A stretch of DNA of 64,000 bases from Leadbetterella sp. (GCA_019638185.1 JAHBUH010000006.1:148563-212562); one strand, 5' to 3'; numbered from the stretch's first letter, positions 35,938 to 44,504 are shown. Notes: a model not told the origin generated them from the sequence alone. Made by a program: numbers and translations.

Positions 35938-36777
35938 ATGATGACCTTGGAAAACATTTATCTTGAAAAATTAAAGAAGGGCGATGAGGCGGGCCTGTCC
36001 TGGTTTTACGGACATTTTTACCGCTGGTATGCCTATCGCGCTTATCGGTATATCCGCGAAGACCTGGATGCCCATTGCATAGCGCAGGAGGCTTTCCTGC
36101 GGCTGTGGATCTTCCGGGAGAGCATTGAAGACGTACCGCATCTGCACCGGTTTATCAGCCGGCAGGTGACCGAGGCGGGAAAGGCGTATCACCGGAAACG
36201 GAGCAACCAGTTTCGCCGGCAGCTGCTCTGGTTTTTTGATTATGAAGATCCGGAGGGCCTGCTACCGGGAAGTTCCCCGGAGTGGGCGGAAGAGCCGCTG
36301 CTGGAGATCGAAGAGCCGGATGAGCAGGATTCGGAGCGGCTGGAAGCGCTGAACAGGCTGCTGCCTCACCTGGACGGCGAACAGCAGCTGTTTATCCGGC
36401 TTTGCCTGAAGTATGATTTTAACTATGAGCGCATAGCCTTTTACCTGGGCGGTATCCGGGAGTACGAGGTGGCTCAGCGGGTGGAGAAGTGCATAGACCG
36501 GCTGAAAAGCCTGCTGGCTGACAGCCGGAAGCTTTCAGAGGTGACGCGTACGCATACGTTCCGGGTAGACCGTCAGCTGAGCCCCGAACAGGCGGATATC
36601 CTGAGGCTGCGGTATGAGCTGGGAAATTCCTTTGAAGAGATCGCGGCCGGCCTCCACCTGACCCCGGAAAAAGTAAGAACCCTTTTTATTCAGGCATTCA
36701 CCATTATTAAAAGTAGTAAGCATGGAAAAAATTATCCTCACACGAAGGGTGCAGCTGATCATCAACTCCAGGGATAA
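35938..36777 (+). CDS. long ECF-type sigma factor, linked to dead Cas12f
   Basis: A 279-aa sigma-70-family protein. Region 2 lies at about 10-85 (GLSWFYGHFYRWYAYRAYRY, then IAQEAFLRLWIFRES), the core-polymerase and -10-type recognition part. Region 4 is at about 200-255 (LSPEQADILRLRYELGNSFEEIAAGLHL, a helix-turn-helix). Between them is a second region-4-like block at about 135-190 (LNRLLPHLDGEQQLFIRLCLK, NYERIAFYLGG), separated by an acidic linker (EPLLEIEEPDEQDSE). A normal ECF factor is about 180-200 aa, so this one is enlarged. Its 3' end overlaps the next gene by 56 bp, so the two are probably translated together. No anti-sigma gene is adjacent. With the dead Cas12f homologue it fits an RNA-guided transcription initiator; that function is inference. 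Confidence 0.85.
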   Translation: MMTLENIYLEKLKKGDEAGLSWFYGHFYRWYAYRAYRYIREDLDAHCIAQEAFLRLWIFRESIEDVPHLHRFISRQVTEAGKAYHRKRSNQFRRQLLWFFDYEDPEGLLPGSSPEWAEEPLLEIEEPDEQDSERLEALNRLLPHLDGEQQLFIRLCLKYDFNYERIAFYLGGIREYEVAQRVEKCIDRLKSLLADSRKLSEVTRTHTFRVDRQLSPEQADILRLRYELGNSFEEIAAGLHLTPEKVRTLFIQAFTIIKSSKHGKNYPHTKGAADHQLQG

Positions 36778-37810
36778 GGAGGTGCTGAAGACGTATTATG
36801 ACCAGATGTACGAGTACCAGCGCCTGGTCTGTTACGCAGCCAATATGATCAATACCCACCTGTTTCTGCAGGACAGGCTGAGAGACCTGGTGTACCTGAC
36901 CACGGAAACGAAGGTAAAGCTGGCGGATGCCATGAAAGACGAGGACGGGATCCTGACCACTTCCCACATGAATTCTATCTACCGGCTGCTCAGTGCTAAT
37001 TTTCTGAAGCTCCTGCCGTCTTCCACCCTGAGTAACCTTAACCAGGCGCTTTACCGCACGTACCAGAGTAACCGGGAGGTGTACTGGCGGGGGGAGAAGT
37101 CGATGCCGAATTACCGGAAGGATATTCCCATCCCTTTCAGTAACCGGGATATGACGCTTCACGAGGAAGAGGGCGGCAAAAACTTTACGTTTACCCTCTT
37201 TAAGATCCCGTTTAAGACCTACCTGGGGCGCGACCGCTCCGGTATGCGTATGATCCTGAGGAAGATAGCTAACGGTGAGCTTCCTCTACGCCAGAGCGCT
37301 ATCCAGATGAAGAATAACAAGATCTACCTGCTGGCCAGCCTGGAGGCGGAAAGGCAGCGTTCGGAACCGGACCCGTCGCTGATAGCGGAGGTGTCGCTTT
37401 CCATGGAGTACCCGCTGGTGGTGAAGATCGGGCGGGAGGAGTTCCAGATCGGGAATAAGGAAGAGTTTTTATACCGCCGGCTGTCCATCCAGGCGGCCCG
37501 CCGGCGCCTGCAGATCGCCGCTACCTGGAACAAGGGCGGGAAGGGAAAGAAAAGGAAGCTGAAGAGCCTGGAAAATTACAGTGAGAAGGAGAAGAATTAT
37601 ATTGAGTCGAGGCTCCACCTGTACAGTCGCCGGCTGATAGACCACTGCCAGCGGGCGGGGGCGGGAACTATCCTGCTGGTGAACCAGTCGTATAAGGAGG
37701 AGGTAGCCAAAGGAGATACCGTTCTGCTGCGCAACTGGAGCTATTACGGGCTCAAAACGAAGATTGCGTATAAAGCAAAGTTAGCCAACATCCTGCTCAT
37801 GGAAGAGTAG
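36722..37810 (+). CDS. nuclease-dead Cas12f/TnpB-family protein
   Basis: A 362-aa protein with a Cas12f/TnpB-type RuvC half: FLYRRLSIQAARRRLQIA, then the basic GKGKKRKLKSLENY, SRLHLYSRRLIDHCQRAGAG and WSYYGLKTKIAYKAK, which match the conserved order in that family. All three catalytic acids appear lost. The RuvC-I site (normally GIDLG) reads VVKIGREEF; the RuvC-II glutamate position in TILLVNQS is Val; the protein stops after YKAKLANILLMEE, before the zinc-finger and RuvC-III aspartate. The N-terminal half (about 1-180) is a divergent recognition/wedge-like region with basic character (MPNYRKDIPI). It overlaps the sigma gene by 56 bp and precedes a structured RNA-like region at 37811-38225. 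Such proteins bind guide RNA and DNA without cutting. Confidence 0.82.
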   Translation: MEKIILTRRVQLIINSRDKEVLKTYYDQMYEYQRLVCYAANMINTHLFLQDRLRDLVYLTTETKVKLADAMKDEDGILTTSHMNSIYRLLSANFLKLLPSSTLSNLNQALYRTYQSNREVYWRGEKSMPNYRKDIPIPFSNRDMTLHEEEGGKNFTFTLFKIPFKTYLGRDRSGMRMILRKIANGELPLRQSAIQMKNNKIYLLASLEAERQRSEPDPSLIAEVSLSMEYPLVVKIGREEFQIGNKEEFLYRRLSIQAARRRLQIAATWNKGGKGKKRKLKSLENYSEKEKNYIESRLHLYSRRLIDHCQRAGAGTILLVNQSYKEEVAKGDTVLLRNWSYYGLKTKIAYKAKLANILLMEE

Positions 37811-37998
37811 TTAAGATATGCTGGATTAGTATGAGGAGGTTGTCCGCACAACCGGATGCTGAGGCGCAAGCACTCGGCAAGTAGCTAACACTACATGCGG
37901 GTAAGGCGTGAGAAACTTTTCGCTTTAATTCAGAGAGGCCGGGGCGCGCCGCTGCAGATGCCGCGTGCAGAAGGAACCCGCAGAGAAGGATACTACCG
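37811..37998 (+). ncRNA. putative guide-RNA scaffold/tracrRNA-like region
   Basis: Non-coding stretch right after the dead Cas12f stop codon, on the same strand, with several short hairpins: 37838-37853 (GGTTGT/ACAACC, loop CCGC), a stem TGCTGAG/CTCGGCA around 37858-37879 and GTAG/CTAC at about 37881-37894. It ends in an anti-repeat ACCCGCAGAG (37976-37985) that is exactly complementary to the first repeat copy at 37999-38008. Scaffold RNAs of Cas12f systems show this order: structured tracr part, anti-repeat, repeat. Boundaries are uncertain and expression is not shown. Confidence 0.6.
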
Positions 37999-38209
37999 CT
38001 CTGCGGGTAATCCCGGCAGGGGGAGGTGTTTGGAGTGATCCGGTGAGGATGGCCCGGGTAGGTTACGATTTTCCATTCTGCGGGTAATGCCCGGCAGGAG
38101 GAGACGTTTGGAGTGATCCGGTGAACGTGCACCGGGTAGGGCGCGATTATCCTTTGCTAAAGGGTTTATGGCAGGGTGATCCGGTCGGCTGCGGGTAATG
38201 CCCGGTAGG
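37999..38209 (+). repeat. three-copy CRISPR-like repeat array of the dead-Cas12f locus
   Basis: The 20-21-nt core CTGCGGGTAATGCCCGG(C/T)AGG occurs at 38001-38020, 38078-38098 and 38189-38209. Each forms the same stem-loop; the first copy lacks one G and still pairs with the bulge removed, and the third has a C-to-T change that keeps a G-U pair, so the structure seems conserved. Units 38001-38077 and 38078-38155 also share GTTTGGAGTGATCCGGTGA, so intervals are not unrelated spacers as in a classical CRISPR. The third copy is followed by GAAACAAAAAATCTTTTGGG, a possible guide. I could not match any guide elsewhere in the window. Confidence 0.6.
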
Positions 38210-38306
38210 GAAACAAAAAATCTTTTGGGGCTGATCGTACAGCCTTAGGGTGAGGTCAGAGACACTCATTAAGTACAGAGCATGTGGTGCATACGGTGTG
38301 TCACGT

Positions 38307-38325
38307 CGTTTCATTTTGTGAAACG
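38307..38325. terminator. hairpin upstream of the phosphodiesterase gene's 3' end
   Basis: Short perfect stem CGTTTCA/TGAAACG (38307-38313 and 38319-38325) with a 5-nt T-rich loop. It lies beyond the stop codon of the leftward phosphodiesterase gene (ends 38385) and could end its message or the guide-RNA transcript. No T-run follows on the minus strand, so support is weak. Confidence 0.3.
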
Positions 38326-38384
38326 GCAGGATATCGTTTTGCACTGGCCCGGGTACGTACGAAAGCCGTCGGAACTTAGATATC

Positions 38385-39620
38385 CTATTTAATGACCCAG
38401 CGGTTCACGGCATTTTTTTCACCTTCTATCACGATCTTCAGGAAGCGGGCTTCCTTCAGCTCCGGGCTGAGGGGAATGACCGCCCGGCCGCTGCTGAGGT
38501 CAAAGCTGCCGGCGTTCCGGTAGATATCGCCTTTGCCTTCCGTTTCAAAGCGGTGAGTAGAGGAGATGAGCACGTTCACCTTGCCGGTGGTTTCAAAGGG
38601 AGTCCACTCCAGGCGGAGCTCGTCATTCACCACGCGGGCCGATGGCTCAGCCAGGGATATGCCGCCTATGAAGGGCACGCCGTCCAGCTCATAGCGGCTG
38701 TCTGTAGGAATGGCCAGGTTCAGGTGGCGGGCCACAGAGGGCAGTACGTCTACTATAGCCGGGGTATAGGCATGGAAGTACCGGTTCAGTTCACGGCTAT
38801 TGGTACAGATCCAGGAGGTCCGCTCGCGGGCGGACTGCTTCCCGTGCGAGAGGCCCGTGGCCACATCCCTTCCGTGATCCGTGACAATCACCATCAGCCA
38901 ATCTTCGGCGTAATATTGCTGCCGGTACAGGATGGCCTGGTAGAGCTCGCCCAGCTGACGGTCGGTTTTACGGATGGCCGCTGTCATCTTCTCGCTGTCA
39001 CCCGAGGCATGCCCCACATCATCCGTATACTGCAGGTACACCCAGCTCAGGTCAGGGGCATCGGTACGGAGGCTGTTAGCGGCCTGGCGGATGACCTCCT
39101 CATCGATGCGGTTAATGTAGACTGACTCCCCGTCATGGGGGAAACGCTCCTTATCCAGTTCATAGCCGTCAAATACGTAATCCAGTTTCAGGAAACCGGT
39201 CTGGGGCAGGTTCTCGCCCAGCAGTTTGGTACGGTTATCGGTCCAGGTAGAATAGACCGCCAGCTTCTTTTGGGGCATGGCTTCCCGGAGAAAGCTGAAG
39301 ATGGTGCGGTAATGGTAGTTAGGGGCAGTGATGCGGTTATCCCATACATTATGTTTATTTACCCAGGTGCCGGTCAGCATGCTGTTATAAGAAACGGCTG
39401 AGATGGTAGGGGTCTGGGAGTAAGCCCCTTTTTCTCCGCCTACATAGGCACGGGTATATCCGCCGTCGTGCCGGATGATATCCAGGTTAGGAGTAGGCGT
39501 GCGCTCCAGCAGGTCAGCCGGAATGCCGTCAGCAATGACCATCAGGGCTTTTGGGGTACGGGTTTGGCCGTAGGCCGAACAGGAAAGTATGAAAAAGAGA
39601 CTAAAACAGAGGCTTCGCAT
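38385..39620 (-). CDS. nucleotide pyrophosphatase/phosphodiesterase-like alkaline-phosphatase superfamily protein
   Basis: A 411-aa secreted protein (signal peptide about 1-19, ending SAYG). Alkaline-phosphatase superfamily features: [18 protein letters not shown] near the N-terminus, the nucleophile region [13 protein letters not shown], the metal-binding [13 protein letters not shown] (DxxGH) and the C-terminal VTDHGRD plus LSHGKQ motifs. It should hydrolyse phosphomono- or phosphodiester bonds in the periplasm. The C-terminal 80 residues form an added beta-sandwich-like domain. It is monocistronic and converges on the guide-RNA region of the dead Cas12f locus. Confidence 0.9.
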   Translation of the reverse strand: MRSLCFSLFFILSCSAYGQTRTPKALMVIADGIPADLLERTPTPNLDIIRHDGGYTRAYVGGEKGAYSQTPTISAVSYNSMLTGTWVNKHNVWDNRITAPNYHYRTIFSFLREAMPQKKLAVYSTWTDNRTKLLGENLPQTGFLKLDYVFDGYELDKERFPHDGESVYINRIDEEVIRQAANSLRTDAPDLSWVYLQYTDDVGHASGDSEKMTAAIRKTDRQLGELYQAILYRQQYYAEDWLMVIVTDHGRDVATGLSHGKQSARERTSWICTNSRELNRYFHAYTPAIVDVLPSVARHLNLAIPTDSRYELDGVPFIGGISLAEPSARVVNDELRLEWTPFETTGKVNVLISSTHRFETEGKGDIYRNAGSFDLSSGRAVIPLSPELKEARFLKIVIEGEKNAVNRWVIK

Positions 39621-39931
39621 GGTGTTAGGGAGATAAGAGGGGTAAAGATATAAAAATGTGGGATGCAGCGGGTGTTTTCAGGGTTAAAAAGGCATATTTC
39701 CCGGTGAGCAGGCAGGATTTCTGGGCATCAACCTGGGATCTTACCGGTAGCCTTACAGCAGATATCGGGGCGTCTGTAGTGATTTATCCGGTATTTATGC
39801 GTACCTTTAAGCCAGGATTAGAGGCACCCGCCCATTGCTTTTCTGCTGGCCCGGATATTTTATCTATCTTAATCTCTTAATACCTGTAGGGTAGAAATTC
39901 CCAACCGGGAAGAAATTTTAAATAACAAACT
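39621..39931. other. 311-bp intergenic region, long leader of the cold-shock gene
   Basis: Divergent region between the phosphodiesterase gene and the cold-shock-domain gene. The last 70 bases contain ACCTGTAGGGTAGAAATTCC and an A-rich stretch leading to the ATG at 39932, consistent with a long 5' leader as is usual for cold-shock genes. An inverted GC-rich pair (GAGCAGGC at 39706 against CTGCTGGCC at about 39845) is too loose to call. No further feature was identified. Confidence 0.4.
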
Positions 39932-40372
39932 ATGAGCGAAACATTTGCTAAAAAAGAAAGCATCAAAAAGAAAGCTAAGAAAAAACAACAAAAGGAACAG
40001 GAGCGCCAGGATAGGAAGGCGAATAACAACAAAGGCAAAAGCCTGGACGAGATGATGGTGTATGTGGATGAAAACGGTAATTTCACCACGGTGCCTCAGG
40101 ACCTTCATAACCGCAAGGAAGTGGCCATAGAAAGCATACAGCTGGGAGCCGCCCGCGTGGTGGAGGAAGAAGAAGACCCGATCAGAAAAGGAAAGGTAAC
40201 CTTCTTAAGCGATAAGGGATTTGGTTTTATCACGGAAACCGGGTCACAGGAGAAAATTTTTGTTCATGTGAATGATATGGTGGAGTTGGTTAAGCTGAAC
40301 GATAAAGTGAGCTTTAAAGTTGAGAAAAGAGAGCGCGGACCGGTGGCCGTTGAGGTAAGACCGGCTAATTAA
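39932..40372 (+). CDS. cold-shock-domain protein with basic N-terminal extension
   Basis: A 146-aa protein. A lysine-rich N-terminal tail (about 1-35, KKESIKKKAKKKQQKEQERQ) and a middle linker precede a C-terminal cold-shock domain (about 85-146) with KGKVTFLSDKGFGFIT and KIFVHVNDM, the RNP-like RNA-binding motifs. It probably binds single-stranded RNA or DNA and acts as an RNA chaperone. The basic tail plus linker is a Bacteroidota variant. It is monocistronic. Confidence 0.93.
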   Translation: MSETFAKKESIKKKAKKKQQKEQERQDRKANNNKGKSLDEMMVYVDENGNFTTVPQDLHNRKEVAIESIQLGAARVVEEEEDPIRKGKVTFLSDKGFGFITETGSQEKIFVHVNDMVELVKLNDKVSFKVEKRERGPVAVEVRPAN

Positions 40373-40490
40373 TACTTGACGGGCGCATTTGAAAAAGTAT
40401 TCAAATGTGACCCGATCCCCTCCACACACATCTCCATCCTGCTTTGCAGAATTATTCATAAATTTTTTTTCGCATTTTAATGGAAGATTT

Positions 40491-41003
40491 TCAGGAACCG
40501 GGTGATACGAGTTCCTGCATTTGCCTGCTTTTTTTTATTGCGGCATTTCCCCATGTATTATTGAAATAGATAAATGCCCTCTCTACCTCCGGAGGGATCT
40601 GGCTAAGCAGCTCCTGCAGGGTTTGTTCCGGGTATTCCGATTTGTACAGCACCCGCTTTCCAGGGAAACGGTAATAAACAGAGCTGCCGTTTACCATGAG
40701 AGATTCCGCCAGGCTGCCGAGGTAGCTTTGCCCGCAAAAAAGATGATTTTACTTTCCCGGAAGCGGTGAAAAACCTCCGGCTGCCACCGGGTGTGGTGAC
40801 GGAATTCCACCACATTGCTGAAGCGATAGTCCAGCAGGCTGCAGATTAAATGTAGGTCCACGGTAGAAAGCGGAATTGATCTCAATCGTATTATAGTGAC
40901 TGCAATAATACTTAAACCAGTCTTTAACCGGCAATCCCGCAGGATAGAACATCTCTTTCCATTCCTTGTAGTGGAAACCTGAACACCCGATATAAAATTT
41001 CAT
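40491..41003 (-). pseudogene. DUF72/YecE-like gene, decayed
   Basis: Three reading-frame pieces on the minus strand match successive parts of DUF72 proteins: an N-terminal piece (FYIGCSGFHYKEWKEMFYP), a central piece (YRFSNVVEFRHHTRW) and a C-terminal piece (VYYRFPGKRVLYKSEY, AFIYFNNTWGNAAI). Consecutive pieces are in different frames, and the total (about 171 codons) is shorter than the roughly 240-250 aa usual for the family, so there are at least two frameshifts and an internal deletion. The ends are intact, suggesting fairly recent decay. Confidence 0.8.
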
Positions 41004-41084
41004 ATCGCTGAATGCTTATATTTGTAATAAATAGTCATTTCTTTTCTTACAAAACTATTTAATATACCTTATAATCTTCTATAA

Positions 41085-43262
41085 ATGTTTAGCCGGTTTA
41101 TCCTTGTTGTCCTGTTTTTGTCTCAGTCTGTAGGGATAGCCTATGCACAGAAACCGAACGAAAACTTTAAATATTATATTCAAAAGTCGGTTTCGGCCAT
41201 TAAAGTGGATGCCGTAGCAGACGAAGAAGCCTGGGTCCAGGCACAAACGGCTGAAAATTTCTTCATGATCACCCCCGTGGATACCGGTTATGCCCGGTGC
41301 ATCACCCAGGTGAAAATGACGTATGATGACCATCATATATACATCCTGGTAATCAACCATAAGAGGATCCCGGGTTCGCTGGTGGTGGAGTCGCTGAAAC
41401 GGGATTTTTCTTTTGGGAAGAACGATAACTTCCTGCTGGTGATGGATTCTTTTGATGACAGGACGAACGGCTATGTATTTGGTACAAATGCAGCCGGAGC
41501 GCCGTGGGATGCCCAACTGGGCGAGGGGGGCGCTGCGGATACAGGATGGGATGCCAAGTGGACCAGTGTCGTAAAAAATTATGACGACAAATGGGTATGG
41601 GAGGCCGCCATTCCGTTTAAGAGCATCCGTTATAAAACCGGGATATCCCAGTGGGGGTTAAATTTCAGCCGGATGGATATTGGCGTATCTGAAAAATCAT
41701 CGTGGGCGCCCGTACCCCGTCAGATGCCGTCGGTGTCCCTGGCCTACACCGGAACGTTAGTGTGGGATGCCAATCCCCCGGCTGCCCGCACGAATATTTC
41801 TTTCATTCCCTATACAGCCTTGAGAAGTATAAAGAAATATGAAACAGGGGCCGGAACAAAAACCAGGCTGGCCGTGGGTGGCGATATCAAAGTAGGCCTC
41901 ACCCCATCCTTAAACCTGGATCTCACCATCAATCCCGACTTTTCGCAGGTGGATGTGGATGTGCAGCAAACCAACATTGACCGCTTTGAACTGTTTTTCC
42001 CGGAACGACGGCAATTCTTCCTGGAGAACGCGGATTTATTTGCCAATTTTGGCTACGCCACATTAAGGCCATTTTTCTCAAGACGCATCGGGCTGGACGC
42101 TCCTTTGCAGTTTGGGGCTAAAATAAGCGGTAAAATCAACAAAAACTGGAGGGTGGGGGCCTTAAATGCTCAAACCGGTGCGGCAGACAGCTTAAGCCCG
42201 GCTTTTAATTATTCGGTGATGGCCTTGCAAAGAAGGCTGTTTGACCGATCGAACATCCGGCTGATCATGGTGAATAAAGAGGCTACCAATTATTCCACTG
42301 AGCTCCATCCGGCCACTAACCGCTTTAACCGGAATGTCGGATTAGAATTTAACCTGGCCAGTAAGAGTAACATCTGGACGGGCAAAATGATGATGCTAAA
42401 ATCTTTCAGCCCCCATACGTCCACAGATGATATAAGTTATGCGGCAGACCTGAAATTTGGCAAGGCCAATATATTCTGGCAGTGGCAGCAGGAGTATGTA
42501 GGCAAAAACTACCTGGCGGAGGCTGGTTACGTACCCAATGGAATCCGCAACGGATACTATAAAATAAGCCCGAATATCGGCTATTTATTTTTCATCAGGT
42601 CCAAGAAACTTGTAAGCCACGGCCCGAAATTACTGACCAATATTTACTGGAATAAAGATTTTGAAAACACCGACCAGGAATACATTTTATCCTATAACTT
42701 TAACTTTCTTAAACTCGCCACTGCATCGTTTTGGGGATCTGCTAATTATGTGAAACTCCTCCGGCCGTTTGACCCCACTAACCTCAGGATAGCCCTCCTC
42801 CCCATAGGAAGCACTCATAAATGGCAGACAGCGGGTTTTGATCTGTTATCATCGCCTCAAAAGCGCTTTACATACTCCTTGTCGTCGTCTTACGGAGGTT
42901 ATTACCAAAACGGGCGCCGGAACAATGCAAAGACCGAAATAGGATACAGACTCCAGCCTCATGCCCTGTTCCTGTTATCTGCCAACTACAACCGCATTGA
43001 ACTTCCTGAACCCTGGAATACCACCCATCTCTGGCTGGTGGGCCCCCGCTTAGACATCACATTTACGAACTCCCTCTATTTTTCCGCCTTAACCCAATAT
43101 AATAACCAGGCAGAAAATATTAACCTGAATGCCCGCGTACAATGGCGTTATAAGCCGGCCTCCGATTTGTTTATCGTGTACACCGACAATTACCTGCCGG
43201 AAAATTTCAAAGTAAAAAACAGGGCCATTGTGCTGAAATGGACTTACTGGTGGAATCTGTGA
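41085..43262 (+). CDS. DUF5916 protein with CBM9-like N-terminal domain
   Basis: A 725-aa secreted protein (signal peptide about 1-21, ending AYAQ). The N-terminal part (about 30-220, IKVDAVADEEAWVQAQTAENF) fits the CBM9-like carbohydrate-binding sandwich of DUF5916 proteins; the rest (about 220-725) is beta-strand-rich, with NPDFSQVDVDVQQTN and FFPERRQFFLENADLF, hallmarks of the family, and probably forms an outer-membrane beta-barrel. Substrate or ligand unknown. It is well conserved in length. It begins 81 bp downstream of the decayed DUF72 gene on the opposite strand. Confidence 0.87.
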   Translation: MFSRFILVVLFLSQSVGIAYAQKPNENFKYYIQKSVSAIKVDAVADEEAWVQAQTAENFFMITPVDTGYARCITQVKMTYDDHHIYILVINHKRIPGSLVVESLKRDFSFGKNDNFLLVMDSFDDRTNGYVFGTNAAGAPWDAQLGEGGAADTGWDAKWTSVVKNYDDKWVWEAAIPFKSIRYKTGISQWGLNFSRMDIGVSEKSSWAPVPRQMPSVSLAYTGTLVWDANPPAARTNISFIPYTALRSIKKYETGAGTKTRLAVGGDIKVGLTPSLNLDLTINPDFSQVDVDVQQTNIDRFELFFPERRQFFLENADLFANFGYATLRPFFSRRIGLDAPLQFGAKISGKINKNWRVGALNAQTGAADSLSPAFNYSVMALQRRLFDRSNIRLIMVNKEATNYSTELHPATNRFNRNVGLEFNLASKSNIWTGKMMMLKSFSPHTSTDDISYAADLKFGKANIFWQWQQEYVGKNYLAEAGYVPNGIRNGYYKISPNIGYLFFIRSKKLVSHGPKLLTNIYWNKDFENTDQEYILSYNFNFLKLATASFWGSANYVKLLRPFDPTNLRIALLPIGSTHKWQTAGFDLLSSPQKRFTYSLSSSYGGYYQNGRRNNAKTEIGYRLQPHALFLLSANYNRIELPEPWNTTHLWLVGPRLDITFTNSLYFSALTQYNNQAENINLNARVQWRYKPASDLFIVYTDNYLPENFKVKNRAIVLKWTYWWNL

Positions 43263-43438
43263 CACACCAGCCTGTAGCATCCGTAAAATGTATCCGCTTT
43301 CAGGTATTCTGTTTGCGTTTTGAAAGGGTAATCACGCATAATTTAGCCTGATTAAAAATGAGTAATAATTTATAAAAGGCTTGGACTTTGCGGCTCGTGT
43401 ATTGCTGAAAGCGGGATGCCGGATCATCAGAAACAGGT

Positions 43439-43675
43439 ATGGATAAATATAACAATGGAATTTTAGCTTTAATTATAGGCGGTTCCCTCGGCGGCCTGAC
43501 CACCGGTCTGGCCTTGTCGCGCATCGGTATCTCATCTACTATACTGGAGCGGACGGCCGGGCGTACGCAGCGGGGCGTGGCAATCCGTGTGACCGGGGCC
43601 CCGTTACAAAACGCGGTAGGCAAATCTACCTACAAAACCCTTACCGGATATTCCCAGGGCGCTGGAGCAGTATGA
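43439..43675 (+). pseudogene. FAD-dependent oxidoreductase N-terminal fragment
   Basis: A 78-codon frame with the Rossmann nucleotide-binding signature LIIGGSLGGLTTGLALSRIG and the following ISSTILERT strand, as in flavin monooxygenases, then breaks off in sequence without family resemblance. A full protein would be about 350-400 aa, so only the FAD-binding start remains. It ends in TGA at 43675 and the following bases read as non-coding. Confidence 0.65.
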
Positions 43676-43754
43676 ATCACGGCGTTTAGGCTCAATGAGA
43701 AGCCGGGTAGAAGCCAGGCAGGCGTTTGGAAAGTCGATGATGTAACAGAAGATA

Positions 43755-44005
43755 TTACAACAACCCAACCTCCCGGAGCTCCAATTTTAATTGGTCAGGA
43801 TTATGGAAATGGATACCATAAAAGCCGAGATCAAGAGAAGCCTCAATGTTCTCTTTGTTATCATCGATGAAAGCACAATTTTCAGCCCGTAAATTGTACC
43901 TGTTTAAAAGTATCTGAAAAAATTCCTTGTCAGGCTTTATCTTTTTTTCCTCGCCGGACACAACAATCCCATCCAATAAGCGCAGGAATTCAAAGATGGT
44001 TACCC
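43755..44005 (-). pseudogene. HAD-family hydrolase C-terminal fragment
   Basis: About 80 codons on the minus strand read FEFLRLLDGIVVSGEEKKIK and continue with AFIDDNKENIEA and GIHFHNPDQLKLEL, the typical C-terminal half of HAD-superfamily phosphatases with the motif III lysine and motif IV DD acids. An in-frame TAG about nine codons before this sequence, and no upstream start, show that the N-terminal half with the nucleophile aspartate is missing. It lies between two other broken genes. Confidence 0.7.
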
Positions 44006-44034
44006 TCTATCTTATTCTAGGTTCCATTCATTTT

Positions 44035-44425
44035 TCAAGCTGATATTTCCACATAGTTTCCCTCCGGGTCTAATACCACGCTTTCGTAATACCCGTCTCC
44101 CGTAGTGCGGGGTTCGCTCTCTATCAGATAGTTATCGGCTCGTAACCGCTCTGTAAGCCTATTTACTGCTTCTTTACTCCCCACAGAGATAGCAGCAAAG
44201 TGCGCACCTCTTCATAAACCCTCTTTTAGCAGGCTCATGAGTAATGTCTGGTCTGTTCATAAGTTCAAGCCTTGTTTTGCCTTCGCCGAATGCTAAGAAA
44301 TAGGCGGTAAAGCCCGTCCTGACATTCGTGTATTTCTCTGCGCTTGTCATATCAAAATACGTTAAATAGAATTGACGCATTTTTTCCAAATCATCAACCC
44401 AAATCGCTAAATGTTCTATTTTCAT
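44035..44425 (-). pseudogene. VOC/glyoxalase family gene with one frameshift
   Basis: The frame from ATG 44425 encodes MKIEHLAIWVDDLEKMRQFY and continues with TRLELMNRPDITHEPAKRG, as in lactoylglutathione-lyase-like VOC proteins, then turns to sequence with four cysteines. A second frame from about 44220 to 44035 continues the family ([34 protein letters not shown]) to a TGA at 44035. Together they make a standard 125-130 residue VOC protein, so a single indel near 44205-44215 broke the gene. The alternative is a sequencing error. Confidence 0.72.
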
Positions 44426-44504
44426 AATTAAGTGTTTAACTTTTTTCTAATATTTTGCAATATTATACAAATTTGCATAATATTGCAAAACATAATATTT
44501 TTGA

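Noticed and set aside
37797-38132. Minus-strand frame of 111 codons across the guide-RNA region
   Set aside because: The product is composed of repeats mirroring the RNA repeats (HRITPN twice) with no start signal; better explained as non-coding DNA.
37999-38209. Conventional CRISPR array
   Set aside because: Only three repeats, uneven spacing of 77 and 111 nt, and similar segments between copies; reported as a guide-RNA-type repeat instead.
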